Shown: positions 6,217-10,459 of the stretch, piece after piece
Layout: every line of letters starts with the position of its first letter
Numbering within the stretch: the first letter of the stretch is position 1
Source of the DNA: Streptosporangiaceae bacterium
Lineage (GTDB): Bacteria > Actinomycetota > Actinomycetes > Streptosporangiales > Streptosporangiaceae
Length of the DNA stretch: 10,459 nucleotides
NCBI GenBank assembly: GCA_030041195.1
Contig: JASHOI010000554.1
Location: forward strand, 1-10,459
Direction of reading: 5' to 3'
Position numbers and translations under genes: made by a program
Notes under the pieces: model-generated
Seen by the model: the letters and a program-made list of their open reading frames with translations, nothing else
Databases searched by the model: none
Told to the model about the DNA's origin: nothing

Positions 6217-6244
6217 GCGGCCGCCCGCCGTGTTGCTGGACACC

Positions 6245-7240
6245 TCACTGGTGGTACTCACCTGTCTTGAACCGGGCCAGGTTCGCCGGGTCACGGAACC
6301 ATTCGATGGTCTCGAGCAGGCCCTCGTCCCTGGTGTACTTGGGCCGCCACCCGGTGCGCTCGCGCAGCTTCGTCGCGTCGCACACCAGCCGCATCACCTC
6401 GGAGTCCTTGGGACGCAGCCGCTTCGGGTCCTCCACGATATCCGCCTCGACCCCCATAAGTCTGGCGATATCCTCCGCAAGCTTGCCGATCGCGATGTCG
6501 TCGCCGGGCCCGCAGTTGAACAGCTCGCCGATCACCGCCGACGCCGGGGCCTCGCCGAGTGTCATGAACGCCTCGGCGGTGTCCAGGACGTAGGAGAAAT
6601 CGCGGGTCGGGTCGAGTGCGCCCAGCATCAGCTGCTTGGATCCGCTGGCGAGCTGGGTGATGATCTGCGGGATCACCGCGCGGGTGGACTGGCGCGGTCC
6701 GAAGGTGTTGAACGGCCGCAGCGTGACCACGGGCAGCCCGAAGCTGAGGTGGTACGACTCGGCCAGCTTGTCCCCGGCCACCTTGGAGGCCGCGTAAGGC
6801 GACTGGGCCTGCAGCGGGTGCGTCTCCCTGATCGGGACCGTGCGCGCGGTGCCGTAGGTCTCGCTGGTCGACGTGTGCACCATCCGCGGGGTCCGGCAGG
6901 CGCGCACGGCCTCGAGCACGTGCATCGTGCCGATCGTGTTGGTGTCGATGAACGACCGCGGCGCGCTGTACGAGTAGGGGACCGAGCCGATGGCGGCCAG
7001 GTGGTAGACCACCGACGCGCCCTCGACGAGCTGGAGCACGGTCGCCGGGTCGCGCACGTCCCCGAACACCACGTCAACCTGCTCGGCGGTCTCCGCATCC
7101 AGGGTTTCCAGCCACGAGGTCGAGCTCCACATGTTGTAGAGGACCATGGCCTTGACCCGGTAGCCGCGCCGCACCAGCCCCTCTACGAGGTGGGAACCGA
7201 TGAACCCCTCGGCCCCGGTGACCGCAGCGATATCCGTCAT
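6245..7240 (-). CDS. Extended SDR, NDP-sugar 4,6-dehydratase type (LegB-like)
   Basis: A 331-residue protein with the NAD-binding motif 'TGAEGFIGSHL' (G9, G12, G15), 'GDVRDP', 'VYHLAAIGSVPYSYSAP' and the active-site strand 'VHTSTSETYGTA'. The Ser/Thr-Glu arrangement of that strand (T125, E127) is typical of 4,6-dehydratases. 'SPYAASKVAGDKL' supplies Y149 and K153. Substrate-domain motifs are 'LRPFNTFGPRQSTRAVIP' and 'LGALDPTRDFSYVLDTAEAF'. Overall it resembles LegB, the UDP-GlcNAc 4,6-dehydratase of legionaminic acid synthesis, and more distantly GDP-mannose 4,6-dehydratase. It would convert an NDP-hexose(amine) to the 4-keto-6-deoxy form in the cytosol. The start is well supported: GGAAGGA with a 7-nt spacer. 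It follows the 12-helix protein by 63 bp. A 4-epimerase role is the main alternative. Legionaminic synthesis itself is not supported: no LegC or NeuB homologue is in view. Confidence 0.87.
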   Translation of the reverse strand: MTDIAAVTGAEGFIGSHLVEGLVRRGYRVKAMVLYNMWSSTSWLETLDAETAEQVDVVFGDVRDPATVLQLVEGASVVYHLAAIGSVPYSYSAPRSFIDTNTIGTMHVLEAVRACRTPRMVHTSTSETYGTARTVPIRETHPLQAQSPYAASKVAGDKLAESYHLSFGLPVVTLRPFNTFGPRQSTRAVIPQIITQLASGSKQLMLGALDPTRDFSYVLDTAEAFMTLGEAPASAVIGELFNCGPGDDIAIGKLAEDIARLMGVEADIVEDPKRLRPKDSEVMRLVCDATKLRERTGWRPKYTRDEGLLETIEWFRDPANLARFKTGEYHQ

Positions 7241-7303
7241 GGGTGTTTCCTTCCGAATCTCTGTTCCGAATTTCGCGATCAGCCGCGCGCCGCGGCCTGC
7301 TGC
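7241..7303. repeat. Tandem 8-bp repeat and hairpin between the membrane protein and the dehydratase
   Basis: ttccgaat occurs at 7251-7258 and 7264-7271 (13-bp period); the copy nearer the dehydratase supplies part of its ribosome site. At 7282-7296 gccgcg-cgc-cgcggc forms a 6-bp hairpin. Both are small and may be incidental. Confidence 0.35.
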
Positions 7304-8764
7304 CTAGTAGGCGTGCCGCACCGCCTTCCCCAGCACGATCAGTGCGAACCCGCCGACGACCACGAGCAGTTCCGTGCACGCGACGAGCTGCACGGCAACC
7401 CCGAGACCGTGGAAAATGATCTCGATGGCAAGGGCCACCGCGCAGGCGACGAGCGGGAAGATGCGCGAGCCGAGCGCCTGCAGCGTCAGCGCGAGGAACA
7501 TCGCCGCGCCCAGGGCCCCGTACGCCGCGAGCTGGGGCAGGAACGTGAGGTTCGGATGAGCCAGCCCGGTCTTGCTCGCGATCACGACCGCCGCCAGGGT
7601 CAGCACCGCGGCCGCGGCCACGTACTGGAGCACGGCCGCCACCAGGATCAGCCGGGCACGGAACCCGAACCCGCGCATCTGCCTGGTCGTGCGCAGCAGC
7701 CGCTGAGTGCGCCGCCGGTACCAGAGCAGGCTCACCTCGGCCGCGCCCATGCTCAGCGACAGCGGCAGCCCGGCGAGCAGCGCCGCGACGTTGATGCCGC
7801 CGTGGCCGTGCGGACCCGCGGCGACGGGGAAGATCAGCAGGCCGGCCGCGACCAGCCCGAAGCCGACGGCGGGCAGCGTGCCCAGCCACTCCTGCCGGTC
7901 GAACAGCCTGCCGGTCGCGGGACCGGTCCGCTGGGTGAAGATCAGGGCGAGCGCCAGCGCGAGCAGCGGGGTGGTGGCCATCGTTCCCCACGCCACGTGC
8001 TGCAGGTAGGTGGGCCTGCCCAGGGCAAGGAACGCGGCGCTGTACAGCACGCCAGGGGCGAGCGCGATCATGAGCCACGCCTCGGCGCCGAGCACCATCA
8101 GGGTGCCGGCGCCGAGCATGTACATGCCCTCGCCGAAGCCGAACAGCAGCGCCGACGGCGGGGCGTGCACGACACGGCCGGTGGCGGCCAGGGCGCCGGC
8201 CACCACCACGAGGCCGGCGGCCAGCGCGATCCGCAGCACCCGCCGCGTCTGGTCCATGTCCGTTGTCCGGCCGAGCCTGATGTAGCCCAGGTACGCAAGC
8301 CCCTGGCCCATCGACCACGCCGCGAGCAGCGCCACGATCAGCGCGATCTCCACGCCGGGCCCGATCAGCAGGCCGACGGCGGCCGGGAAGCAGACCCCGG
8401 GCAGCGCGTACAGCACCCCGTGCAGCAACGGCCGCAGCTTGCCGTTGTCCTGCCACGGATCCGACGGCGCGTCCGGCTCGGCCGGCTGGCGCTTCACCCG
8501 GAAATACATGTCCTGGGCGAGCGCGAACACATCGGGATAGCCGTAACGCCGCTTCGCCGCCTGGTCGCCCAGGCCCTCGAACTCGAGCGCGCTGGCGATC
8601 TCCAGCGGGTCGACAGCGGACGCGCACACGGTCGCAAACTGCTCGCAGAGGGCCGCCACGGTGCGCGGCACGCGGTGGTGCCCGTTGGCCGTGGCGGTCG
8701 TCCCCTGTTCCTGGGGCGGATCGGCCAGCCGCGACCGCGGCTCGCGGGGGTTGGTCATGCTCAT
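7304..8764 (-). CDS. 12-helix integral membrane protein, candidate polysaccharide exporter
   Basis: A 486-residue protein. The N-terminal 110 residues are soluble and include a compact segment at about 38-92 ('IASALEFEGLGDQAAKRRYG', 'YPDVFALAQDMYFRV') that looks like a small conserved cytoplasmic domain. Twelve hydrophobic helices follow at roughly 113-134, 137-162, 176-195, 203-225, 228-249, 256-276, 293-315, 323-349, 371-395, 404-430, 435-455 and 456-479, with a basic loop at 349-370. Start: an open frame reaches 8827 inside the preceding gene, but the ATG at 8764 lies 25 bp after that gene's stop with GGGAA upstream; ATG 8758 is also possible. In Pel loci the gene next to pelF is pelG, a 12-helix inner-membrane protein. 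Size, topology and position fit, but I see no sequence motif that proves homology. Alternatives are another flippase or an unrelated membrane component. Confidence 0.8.
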   Translation of the reverse strand: MSMTNPREPRSRLADPPQEQGTTATANGHHRVPRTVAALCEQFATVCASAVDPLEIASALEFEGLGDQAAKRRYGYPDVFALAQDMYFRVKRQPAEPDAPSDPWQDNGKLRPLLHGVLYALPGVCFPAAVGLLIGPGVEIALIVALLAAWSMGQGLAYLGYIRLGRTTDMDQTRRVLRIALAAGLVVVAGALAATGRVVHAPPSALLFGFGEGMYMLGAGTLMVLGAEAWLMIALAPGVLYSAAFLALGRPTYLQHVAWGTMATTPLLALALALIFTQRTGPATGRLFDRQEWLGTLPAVGFGLVAAGLLIFPVAAGPHGHGGINVAALLAGLPLSLSMGAAEVSLLWYRRRTQRLLRTTRQMRGFGFRARLILVAAVLQYVAAAAVLTLAAVVIASKTGLAHPNLTFLPQLAAYGALGAAMFLALTLQALGSRIFPLVACAVALAIEIIFHGLGVAVQLVACTELLVVVGGFALIVLGKAVRHAY

Positions 8765-8789
8765 GCTGTGTTTCCCGCTCGGGTCTCGT

Positions 8790-10304
8790 TCATCCAGCGG
8801 CCTCGAGCAGCTCGGTCTCCTCGTCACGCCCTGGCAGCGCGGACACCGTCAGGTCGTCCGACTCGTCCTCGTGCTCCGCGTTCGGCAGCTCGAGGCCGGT
8901 GCCGACGAACGTGTAGATCTCATCGAAAGCGCTGATCGCGCGGTCGACGGTGAAGTACTCGAGCGCCCGCATCCGTGCCGCGGCGCCGAGCTGCCGCCGC
9001 AGGCTGGCGTCCCGCAGCAGGGTCAGGCAGGACTGCGCCAGGGCCTCGGGGTTGCGCGGCGGCACGATCATGCCGGTGTCGGCGACCGCCTCGCTGACGC
9101 CGCCGACGTCCGTGGCCACGCACGGCCGCCCACAGGTCATCGCCTCGATCAGGGTGTAGGGGAAGCCCTCGGAAATGCTGCAGAGCACCACCACCTGCCC
9201 GGCGTCGTAGGCATCGCGGATCTTCTCCACCCGGCCCTCGAACGTCGCGACCCCGCCGAGGCCGAGATCGGCCGCGAGCGTCTTGCACCGTTCCAGGTAG
9301 GCCTCCTGGCCCTGCGGGGGCGAGCCGAACATCCGCAGCCTTGCCTGCGGCATCTCCCGGTGCACCAGCGAGAACGCGAGCAGCAGCGTCTCCAGGTCCT
9401 TGACCGGGTCGACGCGGCCGGCCCAGGAGATCGTCGGGACGTCGGGCTCGGTCTCGCTGGGCGGGAAGTCCGCTGGATCGACCCCGTTGTACACGGTTCG
9501 CACCCGGGACAGGTCGGCGCCGAGCTGCTCCTCCCAGCGCTTGTTGTACACGTTGCCCGGCGTGATCAGCTCGGCCTCGCTGTACCCGAGCGAGCACAGG
9601 CGGCGCAGGAACCGCAGGTGCAGGGCGCGCACCGGCCACCGGAACGGGACGTTGCGGCTGTGCAGGTACTGCTCACGCATGTAGATGCCATGCTCGGTGA
9701 CCAGCATCGGCACGCCGTACCGCCACTTGGCGGCCAGCGCGGGCAGCGCGCCGAGCCCGTTGGTCACCGCGTGCGCCACGTCGGCACGCAAAGGCGGGTG
9801 CGACAGCGGGCGCAGCGAGCGCTCGAGCAGCTGCATCGCGGTCACGGCGTCGTGCAGCGAGGGCGCCGCCTCGGTCGAGTCGAGCCGCCAGTCCCGCCAG
9901 GTCTCGCTGAGCAGCCGCACCGCCCAGTCGCTGGACAAGCTGGCGGTGAGGTTCTCGGTCTGGGCGAACTCGAAAATTTCCCGCAGCACGCCGCCGAACC
10001 GGTCCTGGGCCTCGCCGGGCGGAGCGAGCAGGATGTCGATCAAACCGGGAAGCGCCGGGCAGGGTACCGACCGGCTCCGCCTGCCGCGCCCGCGAGGGGG
10101 GGGCGGAGGGCCCCACAGCGGCAGGTTCTGCACCGAAGCGACGTTGTCCGGCAGCGACCACCGAACCGGCTCGGCACCCGTCGCGGTCAGACCAACCAGC
10201 AGGAAGTCATAGTCGGGCATCCCGCGGACAAGCTGGTCACACCACACGCTGACCCCACCGAACTGGTAGGGGTAGGTGCCCTCTCCGATTAGCGCCACAT
10301 CCAT
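8790..10304 (-). CDS. pelF: PelF-type GT4 glycosyltransferase
   Basis: A 504-residue protein. It opens with 'VALIGEGTYPYQFGGVSVW' (4-22), the start of the PelF N-terminal (DUF3492-type) domain, and has the PelF signature 'TEHGIYMREQYL' (203-214). The C-terminal GT-B lobe shows 'VYNGVDPADF', 'ISWAGRVDPVKDLETLL', 'FGSPPQGQEAYLERC', and the E-x7-E motif 'SEGFPYTLIEAM' (E379, E387), then 'GRPCVATDVGGVSEAV'. PelF is the soluble cytosolic glycosyltransferase of Pel exopolysaccharide synthesis and works with PelD, PelE and PelG at the membrane; of these, only a possible PelG counterpart is visible here. A Pro/Arg-rich insertion at 66-78 is encoded over an 8-G run (10096-10103). The C-terminus is acidic. 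The ATG at 10304 has AGGTGA about 9 nt upstream. It appears to be the first clear gene of the operon. The PelF family call is strong; the donor sugar is not shown. Confidence 0.88.
   Translation of the reverse strand: MDVALIGEGTYPYQFGGVSVWCDQLVRGMPDYDFLLVGLTATGAEPVRWSLPDNVASVQNLPLWGPPPPPRGRGRRSRSVPCPALPGLIDILLAPPGEAQDRFGGVLREIFEFAQTENLTASLSSDWAVRLLSETWRDWRLDSTEAAPSLHDAVTAMQLLERSLRPLSHPPLRADVAHAVTNGLGALPALAAKWRYGVPMLVTEHGIYMREQYLHSRNVPFRWPVRALHLRFLRRLCSLGYSEAELITPGNVYNKRWEEQLGADLSRVRTVYNGVDPADFPPSETEPDVPTISWAGRVDPVKDLETLLLAFSLVHREMPQARLRMFGSPPQGQEAYLERCKTLAADLGLGGVATFEGRVEKIRDAYDAGQVVVLCSISEGFPYTLIEAMTCGRPCVATDVGGVSEAVADTGMIVPPRNPEALAQSCLTLLRDASLRRQLGAAARMRALEYFTVDRAISAFDEIYTFVGTGLELPNAEHEDESDDLTVSALPGRDEETELLEAAG
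10096..10103. repeat. Eight-G homopolymer inside the pelF-like gene
   Basis: An uninterrupted run of eight G on the plus strand (C on the coding strand) encodes the poly-Pro stretch near residue 68 of the protein. Slippage here would shift the frame early in the gene. It is seen directly; phase variation is only a possibility. Confidence 0.6.
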
Positions 10305-10459
10305 TTAGTTCTGTCACCTGACTTGAGGTCGCGTACTCCTGTCTGCTGTGAGGGGGGACTAGTTGTTGGTCAACGCGTCGTCTCGTTGCTGGTGGCACCG
10401 GACGCAGCGGCGGCCGGGCTTGCCTTCCGGGGCGCGGCTGCGGGCCGACGGCGCGCGAC
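10305..10459 (-). other. pelF-like gene upstream region with a possible end of an earlier minus-strand gene
   Basis: Two minus-strand frames run in from the right edge. One ends at TAG 10361-10359 and has high third-position GC (29 of 32 codons); its tail is 'GRRCVRCHQQRDDALTNN'. The other ends at TGA 10372-10370 with an Ala/Arg-rich tail and lower third-position GC (23 of 29). Either could be the C-terminus of a preceding gene, and I cannot choose firmly. The remaining 54-65 bp before the pelF-like gene hold gttg-gt-caac (10365-10374), a TTGACC hexamer (10373-10368, minus strand) without a convincing -10 partner, and gtca-cc-tgac (10313-10322) overlapping the ribosome site. Confidence 0.3.

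Noticed and set aside
6245..7240. Legionaminic acid (leg) biosynthesis locus
   Set aside because: Only the LegB-like dehydratase is present; no aminotransferase, NeuB-type synthase or CMP-transferase is visible.
7074..8627. Minus-strand open frame (517 codons) in another frame within the membrane-protein gene
   Set aside because: Ala/Arg/Gly-rich with no hydrophobic segments, whereas the frame at 7304-8764 gives twelve clean helices.
6215..8935. Very long plus-strand open frame (906 codons) opposite the SDR and membrane-protein genes
   Set aside because: It is antisense to well-recognised genes, is rich in Arg, Gly, His and Gln with no domain, and is explained by high third-position GC suppressing stops.
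8661..10292. Long plus-strand open frame opposite the pelF-like gene
   Set aside because: Same antisense artefact; the minus-strand frame has clear PelF and GT-B motifs.
10345..10373. Promoter with TTGACC as -35 ahead of the pelF-like gene
   Set aside because: The expected -10 position reads CACAGC, which is not a convincing actinobacterial -10 element.
10359..10459. CxxCH motif (CVRCH) as a sign of a c-type cytochrome
   Set aside because: It occurs in a short, uncertain C-terminal frame at the window edge with no export signal or cytochrome context.

Overview
The window is GC-rich DNA with strong third-position G/C bias, GTG as well as ATG starts and G-rich Shine-Dalgarno sites, which points to a high-GC actinomycete. 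I cannot name the genus. Every gene I can support lies on the minus strand, so the window reads functionally from right to left.

Layout in transcription order: a possible gene end (10359-10459); a PelF-type GT4 glycosyltransferase (8790-10304); a 12-helix membrane protein (7304-8764); an extended SDR of the 4,6-dehydratase type resembling LegB (6245-7240); a second SDR epimerase/4-ketoreductase (5299-6216); a cytoplasmic spherulin-4/GH135-like protein (4608-5294); and a membrane-anchored spherulin-4/GH135-like protein (3702-4568). These six genes are spaced 4 to 63 bp apart and look like one operon. After a 180-190 bp regulatory gap come an orphan LuxR-type response regulator (2794-3513) and a second GT4 glycosyltransferase (1527-2732). 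After a 329 bp gap comes a second LuxR-type regulator (382-1197), and finally the 5' end of the housekeeping gene nnrE (NAD(P)H-hydrate epimerase, 1-201), cut by the window edge.

Interpretation (inference): the six-gene block is a candidate Pel-like or galactosaminogalactan-like exopolysaccharide system. PelF would polymerise, the 12-helix protein would take the place of PelG in export, the two SDRs would make the sugar nucleotide, and spherulin-4 enzymes (the family of the fungal GalNAc-polymer hydrolase Sph3, GH135) would trim the polymer, as the PelA hydrolase domain does in Pel. No PelD, PelE, PelB or c-di-GMP part is visible here. Control may instead lie with two regulators whose receiver domains are both non-standard: one has Glu at the phosphorylation site, the other lacks the conserved Ser/Thr and Lys. 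No sensor kinase is in the window.

The left edge (nnrE) is a conserved core gene, so the polysaccharide block probably sits next to a conserved chromosomal segment. No tRNA, rRNA, CRISPR array, insertion sequence or integrase was seen.
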